The notes under the pieces were generated by a model that was given only the letters and a program-made list of their open reading frames with translations, searched no databases and was not told the DNA's origin. This document shows positions 16,952 through 24,951 of a DNA stretch of 64,000 bases, one piece after another (the first letter of the stretch is position 1; every line of letters begins with the position of its first letter). The DNA comes from Saccharothrix ecbatanensis (GTDB taxonomy: Bacteria; Actinomycetota; Actinomycetes; Mycobacteriales; Pseudonocardiaceae), in NCBI RefSeq assembly GCF_014205015.1, contig NZ_JACHMO010000001.1, positions 2,852,001-2,916,000 of the forward strand. Reading direction: 5' to 3'. Position numbers and translations under genes: made by a program.

Positions 16952-18168
16952 CGACGCTCACCCACAGCCTCGCTGGCCACCGGACCGGACACCGGGAACA
17001 CCGCCACGACCCGGAAGCCGCCCGCCGGCAGTGGGTTCGCCTCCAGCCGCCCGCCCACGATCGCCAGCCGCTCGCGCAGCCCGGCCAGGCCGTGGTCGGT
17101 GGAGAACGTCCGCTCCGGCCGCCGCCCACGCCCGTCGTCGGTGACCTCGACGGTCAGCTCGCCATCCGCCCACCCCAACCGGACGTCCACCGCCGCGCCC
17201 GGACCGACGTGCTTGGTCACGTTCGTCAGCGCCTCCTGCACCACCCGGTACGCGGCCAGGTCCACACTCGCCGCCAGCCGCCGAGGCTCCCCCTCCACCC
17301 GCGTGTGGACCCGCACGCCGGCGGCCGAGATGGCGCCGACCAGCTGGTCCAGGTCGGCCAGGCCGGGCTGCGGGAGGCCGTTCACCCCGCCCGACTCGAG
17401 GTCCTCGTCGTCGTGGCTCAGCCGTAACGCGGTCAGCATCCGGCGCAGCTCCCCCATCGCCTGCTCGCCGGCCTCCTCGATGTGGCGCAGCGCCTGCCCG
17501 ACCCGCACCGGATCGCTGTCGAGCACCCGCCGCGCGCCGGCGGCCTGCAACACCATCACCGTGACCGAGTGCGCCACGATGTCGTGCAGCTCGCGCGCGA
17601 TGCGGGTGCGCTCGACGGCCACCGCCTCCTGCGCCGCCACCCGCCGGCGGAACTCCAGGTCTTCGGCGTGCTGCCGGCTCAACCGCGCCCACCGCCCACC
17701 GGCCCACACGCACCCGTACAGCAGCAGGTTGAACGCCATCGTGGCGTACAGGGCCACCGTGGCCTCGTCCTGCGTCCTCGACCGGGCTTCCAGCAGCGAG
17801 GACGTCAGCGCCGGGACCGCGCACGCGAGCAGGGCCACCACCGCGACCCGGCTCGACGCGTGCAGCGCGACGGTGAACAGCGCGACGCACGTCGTCGCGG
17901 TCGGGGTGAAGTCCATCCCGCCCAGCGGAGCGGCGAGCACGGCACAGGCCCAGACCACGGCGAACACCGCCACCGGGTACCTCCGCCGCACCAGCAGCGC
18001 GGCAAAGGCGACCGCGCCGATCGCGATCACGCGCCAGGCGTCGGCGTTGCCCGACCAGTCGGTGCTGACCGTGGAGAACAGCAGCAGGTCGAGGACCGTG
18101 GTCGACGCCGCCAACGCGACATCGACGGCGGTCTGCCGGGATACCCAGGCCGGCCGCTTTCCGGTCAT
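16948..18168 (-). CDS. NarL-family sensor histidine kinase (HisKA_3)
   Basis: ATG 18168 overlaps the stop of the upstream 186-aa gene (ATGA) and gives 406 aa. The N-terminal half has five or six membrane segments (about residues 12-170: LAASTTVLDLLLFSTV, VIAIGAVAFAALLV, VAVFAVVWACAVLAAP, CVALFTVALHASS). The dimerisation/phosphoacceptor helix is RTRIARELHDIVAHSVTVMVLQ with the conserved His after EL. The ATPase domain has the N box (RVVQEALTNVTKHV) and G box (VTDDGRG, HGLAGLRERLAIVGGRL). It should phosphorylate the regulator encoded downstream. The signal is unknown. Confidence 0.93.
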   Translation of the reverse strand: MTGKRPAWVSRQTAVDVALAASTTVLDLLLFSTVSTDWSGNADAWRVIAIGAVAFAALLVRRRYPVAVFAVVWACAVLAAPLGGMDFTPTATTCVALFTVALHASSRVAVVALLACAVPALTSSLLEARSRTQDEATVALYATMAFNLLLYGCVWAGGRWARLSRQHAEDLEFRRRVAAQEAVAVERTRIARELHDIVAHSVTVMVLQAAGARRVLDSDPVRVGQALRHIEEAGEQAMGELRRMLTALRLSHDDEDLESGGVNGLPQPGLADLDQLVGAISAAGVRVHTRVEGEPRRLAASVDLAAYRVVQEALTNVTKHVGPGAAVDVRLGWADGELTVEVTDDGRGRRPERTFSTDHGLAGLRERLAIVGGRLEANPLPAGGFRVVAVFPVSGPVASEAVGERR

Positions 18169-18725
18169 GACCTGGGTGGGGCGCACACCTTGATGACCGG
18201 GCACAACGGTGCCGGGCCCGACGCCAGCGACCGGTGCTCGAACTCGGGTGCGCGTTGGGCGTCCTCGATCACGGCCGCCTCGCGCAGGAGGTCCGGCGTC
18301 ACGGCGTCGCGCACTCCCGGCGTGATGGCGCCGATGGTCTCCAGCGCCGCCCACAGGTCGCCTTCGTGCGCGCGCACGGCCTCGTCCAGATCGGTGCCGC
18401 TGAACCGGCTCACCTGCGGCTCGTGCCGGGAGGCGTTGCCGAACCGGAGCACGGCGAACCGGTCGCCCCCGTCCTCGGGCAGCGTGGACGACATCAGCAC
18501 CTGCTCGACGACCAGGCGTTCGATCCGGCCGCCACCGTCGAGCGGCAGCGGCAGCACGAGCAGGTCGAGACCGCCGGTCGCCTCGCCCAGCTCCACCGGC
18601 GCGGACGGCACCAGCACCTCGTCCGGCACCACCAACAACCCCGTGGCCAGGTGGCCTTCCCAAGGTTTGTCCGGGAAACCACGGGCTTGGACGGACACTG
18701 CGAGACGCACGTTGGAACTGGACAC
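18165..18725 (-). CDS. Hypothetical protein upstream of the two-component system (186 aa)
   Basis: The GTG at 18725 follows GGAGGAAAA. The product begins MSSSNVRLAVSVQARGFPDKPWEGHLATG, with beta-rich Val/Leu segments (LLVVPDEVLVPSAPVEL, LDLLVLPLPLDGG) reminiscent of a trypsin-like or barrel fold without visible catalytic residues. The C-terminal part is helical and acidic. No signal peptide is present. Its stop overlaps the kinase start by 4 bp, so it is the first gene of the kinase operon and may modulate the sensor (inference). I recognise no family. Confidence 0.75.
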   Translation of the reverse strand: MSSSNVRLAVSVQARGFPDKPWEGHLATGLLVVPDEVLVPSAPVELGEATGGLDLLVLPLPLDGGGRIERLVVEQVLMSSTLPEDGGDRFAVLRFGNASRHEPQVSRFSGTDLDEAVRAHEGDLWAALETIGAITPGVRDAVTPDLLREAAVIEDAQRAPEFEHRSLASGPAPLCPVIKVCAPPRS

Positions 18726-18989
18726 TTTTCCTCCCCGTTGTCGCGTGATCCACGCGTTCGGCGCTCCCTTTTTCGCGCCGCGAACAATGGGACCACGCGC
18801 TCTTGGGGATATCGTCCGCCCGGGGTCCGATCTTGACGATCCCCCTCAGGTCTTACCTCGATCGGGCGACGCAGCACGGGAAAGCGGACCCGGCGAATCC
18901 ACCCGGGGACAGACGAAATGGCCCCCGTCATTCGACAGCATTGCGGTCAGAACCAGGAACCGCAGGAAACCGGATCGACGGAGGCCGAT

Positions 18990-20162
18990 GTGTCCACCGA
19001 ACCCGTTCCGCGCAGTCACACGAGGGCGTTGTCCGAATGGGGGACGGCGCACTGGAAATCGCTGCCCGCCGCCCAGCAGCCGCCGTGGTCGGATCGCCGG
19101 GCACGGGCGTTCCGGGCCCGGCTCGCGCGGCTGGACGGCCTGGTGACGCCCACCGAGGTGGCGGCGCTCCGGGCCGATCTGGCCGAGGTCGCGGCCGGCC
19201 GGCGGCTCGTGTTGCAGGCAGGTGACCGCGTCGAGCCGTTCGCCGAGTGCGGCCCGCGCGAGGTGGTCCCCAAGGTCGCGCTGCTCGACCGGCTGGCCAC
19301 GGCGCTGGGCGAGGGTGACCGGCCGGTGGTGCGGGTCGGCCGGCTGGCCGGGCAGTTCGCCCAGTCGCGGTCCCGCCCGACGGAGGTGGTCGACGGGGTG
19401 GAGCTGCCGGTGTACCGGGGCGACCTGGTCAACGCGCCGCAGCCGCACGTCCTGGCCAGGCAGGCGGACCCGGCACGGCTGATCGCGGGCTACCACGCGG
19501 CGCGGTCGGTGACGGAGTTCCTGCGGCGTCACCTGCCACTCGTGCGGACCAGCCACGAGGCGCTGGTGCTGGACTACGAGCTGCCGATGGTGCGCCGGGA
19601 CGAACGGGGCGTCCCGCTGCTGACCTCGACGCACTGGCCGTGGGTCGGCGACCGCACCCGTGACGTCCACGGCGCGCACATCCGGCTGCTTGCGTCGGTG
19701 GCGAACCCGGTGGCGTGCGAGATCGGCCCCGGCATGCGCCCGGACGAGCTGCTCGCGCTGTGCGAACGGCTCGACCCGGAACGCGAGCCGGGTCGGCTGA
19801 CGCTGATCACCCGCCTCGGCGCGGACCGGGTGTCCGCGCAGCTGCCGCCGCTGGTGGACGCGGTCCGCTCGGCGGGCCACCCGGTGATCTGGCTGTGCGA
19901 CCCGTTGCACGGCAACACGGTCACCGACGCCGACGGCCGCCAGACGCGACTGGTCGAGACGGTCGTCCGCGAGGTGGCGGACTTCCGGGCGACCGTGCAC
20001 GTCGCCGGTGGCGTGGCGGGCGGTCTGCACCTGGAGACCACGCCGGACGAGGCCGCATGGGACGACTTCTCCACCGGCTCGCACCGGAGCCTCTGCGGCC
20101 CGCCGCTCACTCCCGGACAGGCGCTCGCCGTGATCGCGGCCTGGCGTGACGTCCGACTCTGA
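18990..20162 (+). CDS. Divergent class II DAHP-synthase-like protein
   Basis: The GTG at 18990 follows GGAGG by five bases and gives 390 aa. The family is clear from SHEALVLDYE (189-198), WVGDRTRDVHGAH (218-230), LITRLGADRV (272-281) and VIWLCDPLHGNT (299-310). Compared with M. tuberculosis AroG as I remember it, two metal ligands are kept (His307, Glu349) but two are replaced: Cys87 by Arg80 (AGDRVEPF) and Asp441 by Gly370 (LCGPPLT). Two substrate-binding Lys are also changed: AKPRS to AQSRS (Gln125) and NPVGVKLGP to NPVACEIGP (Glu244). It is shorter than AroG (462 aa). The chorismatase gene follows 40 bp downstream, a pairing also seen with DAHPS and chorismatase genes in brasilicardin-type clusters. 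Canonical DAHP synthesis is doubtful. A special substrate or a non-catalytic role is possible. Confidence 0.85.
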   Translation: MSTEPVPRSHTRALSEWGTAHWKSLPAAQQPPWSDRRARAFRARLARLDGLVTPTEVAALRADLAEVAAGRRLVLQAGDRVEPFAECGPREVVPKVALLDRLATALGEGDRPVVRVGRLAGQFAQSRSRPTEVVDGVELPVYRGDLVNAPQPHVLARQADPARLIAGYHAARSVTEFLRRHLPLVRTSHEALVLDYELPMVRRDERGVPLLTSTHWPWVGDRTRDVHGAHIRLLASVANPVACEIGPGMRPDELLALCERLDPEREPGRLTLITRLGADRVSAQLPPLVDAVRSAGHPVIWLCDPLHGNTVTDADGRQTRLVETVVREVADFRATVHVAGGVAGGLHLETTPDEAAWDDFSTGSHRSLCGPPLTPGQALAVIAAWRDVRL

Positions 20163-20202
20163 CGTCCGACTCTGACGTGTGACTCCGAGGGGGAGAAAAA
20201 CC

Positions 20203-21171
20203 ATGCGCAGCAACGTGATCACGTCATCCCAGTGCTCATTCCGGACCGCGCGGGAGTTCGCCGAGCTGGCCGGTGACACCGTGCTGGGCGCCGTCCGCCA
20301 CTCGACTACCGCCGGTCCGCCGCGGTGGGAGCACGGCCTCCCGGTCCTCCCGCTGCACATGGCACGGCCGGGTGAGCCCGAGGTGGTGGAGGTCTGGCAC
20401 ACGGACGGCCAGATGGTGCGGACCGGCGAGCACAAGGGGCTGCTCTACGCGCACGACGGCGAGGTGCTGTTCGGCGCGGGGTGGATCGGCCCGTCCGCGG
20501 ACTGCGGCGAGGCGGCGCACCGGGCGTACCTGGCGGCGTTCGAGGTGGTGGAGCGCCTGGGCTACCCGAACGTGTTCCGGATGTGGAACATGATCGAAGG
20601 CATCACCGAGGTGTACACGGACTTCTGCGTGGGCCGTGGCCGGGCGTTCGACGGCCGGGCGTTCGACGAACGTGGCCACGCCATGCCCGCGTCCACCGAC
20701 ATCGGCGCGCTCGGCGGCGGCGTCGCGTTCTACTTCCTGGCGCACCGGACGCGCAAGGCGGTGCACCTGGAGAACCCGTTGCAGACCCCTGCGCACACCA
20801 GCCGGTGCCCGAGCGTCGCGCGGGCCACCTACCTGACGTCGGAGAAGGGCTCGCTGTACGTCTCCGGCACCGCGAGCATCCTCGGCCAGACCACGGTCGC
20901 GCGGGGTGACGTGGCCCGCCAGTGCCAGGTGACGCTGGCCAACATCGCCGCCTTGATCGGCCAGGACAACCTCGCCCGGCACGGCATCGACGGCGGCTAC
21001 CGGCTGGACGACCTCCGCACGATCAAGGTCTACGTCAAGCGCCCCGAGGACGTGCGGACGGTGACGCGGCTGTGCCGGGACGAATTCCCCCGACGCGCGG
21101 ACATCGCTGTGTTCACGGTCGACGCCTGCCGCCCCGACCTGCTGGTCGAGATCGAAGGGAGCACACCGTGA
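20203..21171 (+). CDS. Chorismatase (FkbO/Hyg5/XanB2 family)
   Basis: The ATG at 20203 follows GAGGGGGAG; the product is 322 aa. Family features are FRMWNMIEGIT-VYTDFCVGRGRAFD (about 127-152), the Gly-rich TDIGALGGGVAFYFLA, HLENPLQTPAHTSRCP and the C-terminal DLLVEIEG, where the catalytic Glu of Hyg5 and FkbO lies. These enzymes hydrolyse chorismate to 3-hydroxybenzoate or to a dihydroxycyclohexadienoate plus pyruvate. I cannot decide the subtype by eye. It forms a two-gene unit with the DAHPS-like gene. No PKS, NRPS or ligase that would use the product is inside the window. Confidence 0.88.
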   Translation: MRSNVITSSQCSFRTAREFAELAGDTVLGAVRHSTTAGPPRWEHGLPVLPLHMARPGEPEVVEVWHTDGQMVRTGEHKGLLYAHDGEVLFGAGWIGPSADCGEAAHRAYLAAFEVVERLGYPNVFRMWNMIEGITEVYTDFCVGRGRAFDGRAFDERGHAMPASTDIGALGGGVAFYFLAHRTRKAVHLENPLQTPAHTSRCPSVARATYLTSEKGSLYVSGTASILGQTTVARGDVARQCQVTLANIAALIGQDNLARHGIDGGYRLDDLRTIKVYVKRPEDVRTVTRLCRDEFPRRADIAVFTVDACRPDLLVEIEGSTP

Positions 21172-21180
21172 ACCGAGGGG

Positions 21181-21200
21181 CCGCGGTGGTGCGACCGCGG
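21181..21200 (+). terminator. Hairpin after the chorismatase gene
   Basis: CCGCGGT and ACCGCGG form a perfect 7-bp stem with a 6-base loop ten bases after the chorismatase stop. A tiny 13-codon frame (GTG at 21169, overlapping the stop) runs through it and ends at a TAG, which looks like chance or a relic. Confidence 0.45.
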
Positions 21201-21357
21201 GCGGCCTAGTCACGGAGAACTTGGTGCTCGCGCTCACGCGGCACCACCGCCGACGGCGTCGGACCGCCGTTCGGCACGCGGCCGGTCGGTCAGCTCTGAG
21301 GGGTGCTGACCGGCCGGCGCGTGACTCTGCCGTCCTGTTCGGACGGTCGTGTGCGGG

Positions 21358-21660
21358 TCAGGCCCTGGTGTAGGTCAGGCAGTTGGCCGCGTGGTCGCCC
21401 TCGCCGGGCCCGACGCGCACACCGGACGCGGTGCACTCCAACTCCTTGTTGTGGATGCAGTCCGTGCGCGAGCACGCCCCGACCTGCGCGATGACCTTCG
21501 GCAGACCGCCCTTCCGGGCGAGGGGGATGAACGTTCCGCAGTCGGCGGCGCCGTCGTGACCGCTGACTGTGATCGCGAAAGCGTGACAACCAACATCGTG
21601 GTTGTACGAACAACCCGTGACGGTGCACTCGCTGACGGCCGGCATTTCCGTGGTGGTCAT
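21358..21660 (-). CDS. DUF1540 tandem Cys-rich protein
   Basis: ATG 21660 follows AGAGGAG; the product is 100 aa. Two DUF1540 modules are visible: VSECTVTGCSYNHDVGCHAFAI...ADCGTF (about 8-45) and VGACSRTDCIHNKELECTASGV...ANCLTY (about 60-97). Each has the C-x3-C-xYN-x4-C pattern plus a distal Cys, eight Cys in all, which suggests bound metal, probably zinc (inference). DUF1540 function is unknown. The gene stands alone between a chorismatase and the vWA gene. Confidence 0.88.
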   Translation of the reverse strand: MTTTEMPAVSECTVTGCSYNHDVGCHAFAITVSGHDGAADCGTFIPLARKGGLPKVIAQVGACSRTDCIHNKELECTASGVRVGPGEGDHAANCLTYTRA

Positions 21661-21792
21661 AACCGCTCCTCTGACATCAGCTCCGGGACTGCGACGTTGC
21701 CACCGACCACCCGGCACCGCAACACGAAACCATTAAGGGAAGCCTAACCAAAGGCCCGGAAATGGGATTCGATCAATGCGCGGAAATGCGAT

Positions 21793-23334
21793 TCACGGTT
21801 TGCACAGCGGTGGTTGGCAGAGCATCCCGCTCAACGCGCTGTGGAAGATCCCGTCGATCGCCGCAGGGTCGGCTGTGGTGAACGCCCGGCCGCCGGTGGC
21901 GGTGGCGATCCCGGTCAGCTCGCCCAGGTCGGCGTCGGGTCCGATGCCCAGACCGACCAACGGCAGTGGGCGGCGCGGGTCCTGGAGGGCGCGGAGTTCC
22001 GCCAGCAGGGTGTCCGCCGTGATGCCGACGGCGTCCTCGTTGCGACCGTCGGTCATCACCACGACCACGTTCAGCCTGCCCGGCTCCCAGTTCTGCCGCG
22101 CGGCCCGGTAGGTGGCGAGCACGCTGTCGTACAGGCCGGTCGCCCCGCCCTCGATGGCCCGCACCGCGCGCAACTTGGTCAGCGAGTCGCCGGCCAGGTG
22201 TTCGGCGACGGTTCGGGCGGGGAGCAGCTCGCGGTGGTCGCGGTCGCCGTCCAAGTTGGTGGAGAACAGCGAAATGCCCACTTTCGTGGTGGGTTTGACC
22301 AAGTCGAAGCCCGCTTCGGTGGCCTTGAGCGTGACCGTCATCCGGTCGAGGCGGGTACCCGGGACGGGTTGGCCCATCGACCCCGACACGTCCAGCAGGA
22401 TCTGGAGGCGACCGCTGAGGTTGATCGCCGCCCACTGGTTCAGCATCTCGTCGGCCACGTCGGTGTCGGGCACGGCGACCGGCGGGACGGTGTCGGCGGT
22501 GGTGCGTTCGGACGCCGGACCTGCGGTGCCGTTCGGCTGCCGGAGGCCCTGTTCGGTCAGGTCCGGTGCGGTTCGCGCGTCGAGGAGTTCGGCGAGCAGG
22601 CGGCGGGCGGCGTCCCGTTCCCCGGATCGGGGCATCACGGTGAACGGGTAGTCGAGCGGCGGGACGGGCGGGTCGGCGTAGGCGGCCACCAGGCCGGGGC
22701 GTTGCAGCAGTGCCTGTTCGGACACGGGGAACGCGGCGAGTGGGTCGGGTCCGTCGAGCCTGGCCCACAGGTCGGCCGCCCGTTCCTCGGTGTCGGTGGA
22801 CAGCCGCCGGAGGGTCGCGGTCGCGGTGGGGAGTTGCCGGACGCCGAGCACGGCGGACAACCCGATCGGGTCACGTGCCGGGTCGGGGAGGCCGACGCGC
22901 AGGTCGAGCACCTTCGGCCAGGTCAGGGGTTCACCCGGCCAGCCGAGCGCGCGGGCCGACTCCTCGGCGACGCCCAGCACGACCGGTGACGAGGCGATGG
23001 ACGTGCCGCCCACGGGCAGTTCCCACGCGCGCCTGGCCTGGGTGCGCTGCAACCACACGGTGGACTCGGGAATCCACACGTCAGGGTGATCGGCGGCCGG
23101 GTCGGCGAGCGCGTCACCGACTCGGGCGGACTGCGCGCCGGTCACGACGACGCGCAGGCAGGGGTCGGCGAGCCGCTGGGCCGCCTCCTCGACCACGGGC
23201 GCGATCTCGGGCGCGGCGGTGACGTCGAGGATCCGGGTGCAGTCGGCGGAGGAGAAGCGGAGGTGCGGGTAGCCGACCCAGGCCGTGACGGCGAGGAGCA
23301 GCAGCACACCGAACACGACCGCCGGCCTGCGCAC
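21793..23334 (-). CDS. Membrane-anchored solute-binding/vWA protein
   Basis: GTG 23334 follows GGGAGG with seven bases between and gives 513 aa. The N-terminus is a signal anchor (AVVFGVLLLLAVTAWVGY). Residues about 30-300 resemble a type-2 periplasmic binding fold (CLRVVVTGAQSARVGDAL, HPDVWIPESTVWLQR, SPVVLGVAEESARALGW). Residues about 320-500 are a vWA domain with an intact MIDAS: DVSGSM, GATGLYD and MTDGRNED. The combination is common in actinobacteria and is often annotated as substrate-binding and vWA domain protein. It probably acts on the outside of the membrane. Ligand and partner are unknown. It is divergent from the methyltransferase gene. Confidence 0.88.
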   Translation of the reverse strand: MRRPAVVFGVLLLLAVTAWVGYPHLRFSSADCTRILDVTAAPEIAPVVEEAAQRLADPCLRVVVTGAQSARVGDALADPAADHPDVWIPESTVWLQRTQARRAWELPVGGTSIASSPVVLGVAEESARALGWPGEPLTWPKVLDLRVGLPDPARDPIGLSAVLGVRQLPTATATLRRLSTDTEERAADLWARLDGPDPLAAFPVSEQALLQRPGLVAAYADPPVPPLDYPFTVMPRSGERDAARRLLAELLDARTAPDLTEQGLRQPNGTAGPASERTTADTVPPVAVPDTDVADEMLNQWAAINLSGRLQILLDVSGSMGQPVPGTRLDRMTVTLKATEAGFDLVKPTTKVGISLFSTNLDGDRDHRELLPARTVAEHLAGDSLTKLRAVRAIEGGATGLYDSVLATYRAARQNWEPGRLNVVVVMTDGRNEDAVGITADTLLAELRALQDPRRPLPLVGLGIGPDADLGELTGIATATGGRAFTTADPAAIDGIFHSALSGMLCQPPLCKP

Positions 23335-23474
23335 CGCGTTGCCTCCCGAGGGCGTGAAGGGCCGATCGCACGGTAGCCGCAGACCGGTTGTCCGTGCGCA
23401 CAAAACCTTCTGTGACCAGTGCCAACGCGGTCGCCGTTACGTTGCGGGGCAGGGCTGTCATGGGAGAGGTGCGA

Positions 23475-24242
23475 GTGGACTTCGACCAGGTTCGCCGGGA
23501 CTGGACCACCCTCGGCGCGCGGGATCCGCTGTGGGCGGTGAGCGTCGCGCCGGACAAGCGGGGTGGGCGGTGGGACGTCGACGAGTTCCTGGCACAGGGC
23601 CAACACGACGTCGCCCGCACCCGTTCGTGGTTGGCCGCGTTGGGGTTGCCGACCGAGTGGGAGCGGGTGCTGGACTTCGGGTGCGGCGCGGGCCGGTTGT
23701 CGCAGGCGTTGGCGGAGTTCGCGGACGAGGTCGTCGGAGTGGATGTGTCGGTCCCCATGCTGGAGACCGCACGTGCCCTGGACCTGGGTAGACGTCGGCC
23801 GGCGGATGGTGGTGGGACGTGCCGGTTCGTGCTGAACGAGGCGCCGGACCTGCACGTGTTCCCGAGTGGAAGCTTCGACCTGGTGTATTCGGAACTGGTG
23901 CTGCAACACCTGCCGTGGCGGGTGATCGCGGGTTATCTGGCGGAGTTCGTGCGGGTGCTGCGGCCGGGGGCGGTCGCGCTGGTCCAGTGCACGACACGTC
24001 CGATGTGGACGGTGAAGGGGACGGTGTGGCGGATAGCCCCGGCGCCGGCTGTACGTCTGGCACAACGGGTCCTGCTCGGCTATCCCGCGCCGATGTTGAT
24101 GACGGCGGTGCCGGCGGCACGGTTGCGCGCGGTGGTGCGGGCGCATGGCGGTGAGGTGGTCGACACCGCGACTACGCGGGAGCCGGCGACGCATTGGGTG
24201 TCTTCGCGGTACGTGATCCGCAAACTCGCCGGGGAGCGTTGA
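23475..24242 (+). CDS. Class I SAM-dependent methyltransferase
   Basis: I prefer GTG 23475 because GGGAGAGG lies five bases upstream; ATG 23460 is an in-frame alternative. The 255-aa protein has a SAM motif I (VLDFGCGAGRLSQAL), acidic loop (VVGVDVS), motif II (FDLVYSELVLQHLP) and motif III (VLRPGAVALVQC). The N-terminal helix region (DPLWAVSVAPDKRGGRWDVDEF) is the usual cap of this group. The substrate is unknown. It lies next to the aftD block and may methylate a cell-wall glycan precursor (inference). Confidence 0.85.
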   Translation: MDFDQVRRDWTTLGARDPLWAVSVAPDKRGGRWDVDEFLAQGQHDVARTRSWLAALGLPTEWERVLDFGCGAGRLSQALAEFADEVVGVDVSVPMLETARALDLGRRRPADGGGTCRFVLNEAPDLHVFPSGSFDLVYSELVLQHLPWRVIAGYLAEFVRVLRPGAVALVQCTTRPMWTVKGTVWRIAPAPAVRLAQRVLLGYPAPMLMTAVPAARLRAVVRAHGGEVVDTATTREPATHWVSSRYVIRKLAGER

Positions 24243-24289
24243 CATCAGCATCGTCGACCCGCCGACGGCCCCGGGGAGCGAGAACACCC

Positions 24290-24870
24290 GGCGAAGGGCT
24301 TCGCAGGCGTCCCCGCCCAACGCCGATCCCCTCACCCCCCACGCCGCCCCCGCATGCACCCCTTCGCCACCCAGCTCCCCCGCCGCGCCGCCCAGCGCAC
24401 CACCGCCAACCGCTCCTCACGAGCCTCCGCCCAACGAACCATCGGCCATCGCTCCCCAAGCCTCGCCTCCCAACGCGCCTCGGCGATCGGCTCCGCAAGC
24501 TCCCGACGCAACCGGGCGAGCGGCATCCCCAGCGCCCCTTCCCGACAGAAACCGGCGAACCGCTGCACAAGCGACCTCGGCCGGCGGAACCCGCCCTAGG
24601 GCTTCACAACCGTCCCCGGCCGACGGGACCCGACACACAGCGGCAAATGCACCTCCGCCAAGCGAAACCGTGCCAAGAGCTTTGCAAACATCCCCGGCCA
24701 ACGAAGCCGGACAGGCGACCCCACAAGCACCCCCGCCAGGCCAAACCCACCAAACGGCTTCGCAGGCGTCCCCGGCCAACGAAACCAGGCAAGCGACCCC
24801 ACAAGCACCCCCGGCAGGTCGAACCCGGCGAAGAGCTTCGCAGGCGTCCCCGCCCAGGGGACCCCTGAAT
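24290..24870. repeat. 78-bp tandem repeat array before aftD
   Basis: The 709-bp stretch between the methyltransferase and aftD contains a degenerate tandem array. The motif GGCTTCGCAGGCGTCCCCGG or a variant recurs near 24600, 24678, 24756 and 24834, exactly 78 bp apart, and an isolated copy lies at 24297. Each unit splits into two half-units of about 36 and 42 bp. Because 78 is a multiple of three, long frames stay open on both strands. The plus frame joined to aftD would read as a Ser/Pro/Gln/Ala-rich tail (TASQASPANETRQATPQAPP). I take the array as non-coding or as an optional disordered N-terminus of AftD. Confidence 0.75.
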
Positions 24871-24951
24871 TTGATCCTGCCGGCAGGGACCGACAAGAAC
24901 GGGCGTTCGGGGCGGGTCTGTGGACAACTGCGATCTGTCCCCAGGTCGCCG

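Noticed and set aside
18846..20435. A 529-codon minus-strand frame opposite the DAHPS-like gene
   Set aside because: Composition is Arg/His/Val-rich without motifs, while the plus strand holds clear DAHPS motifs.
21169..21210. A 13-codon frame overlapping the chorismatase stop as a third gene
   Set aside because: It is too short, lies inside a hairpin and has no recognisable sequence.
24290..24870. Repeat array read as a CRISPR locus
   Set aside because: Units are 78 bp, degenerate and directly adjoining with no unique spacers, and no cas genes are present.
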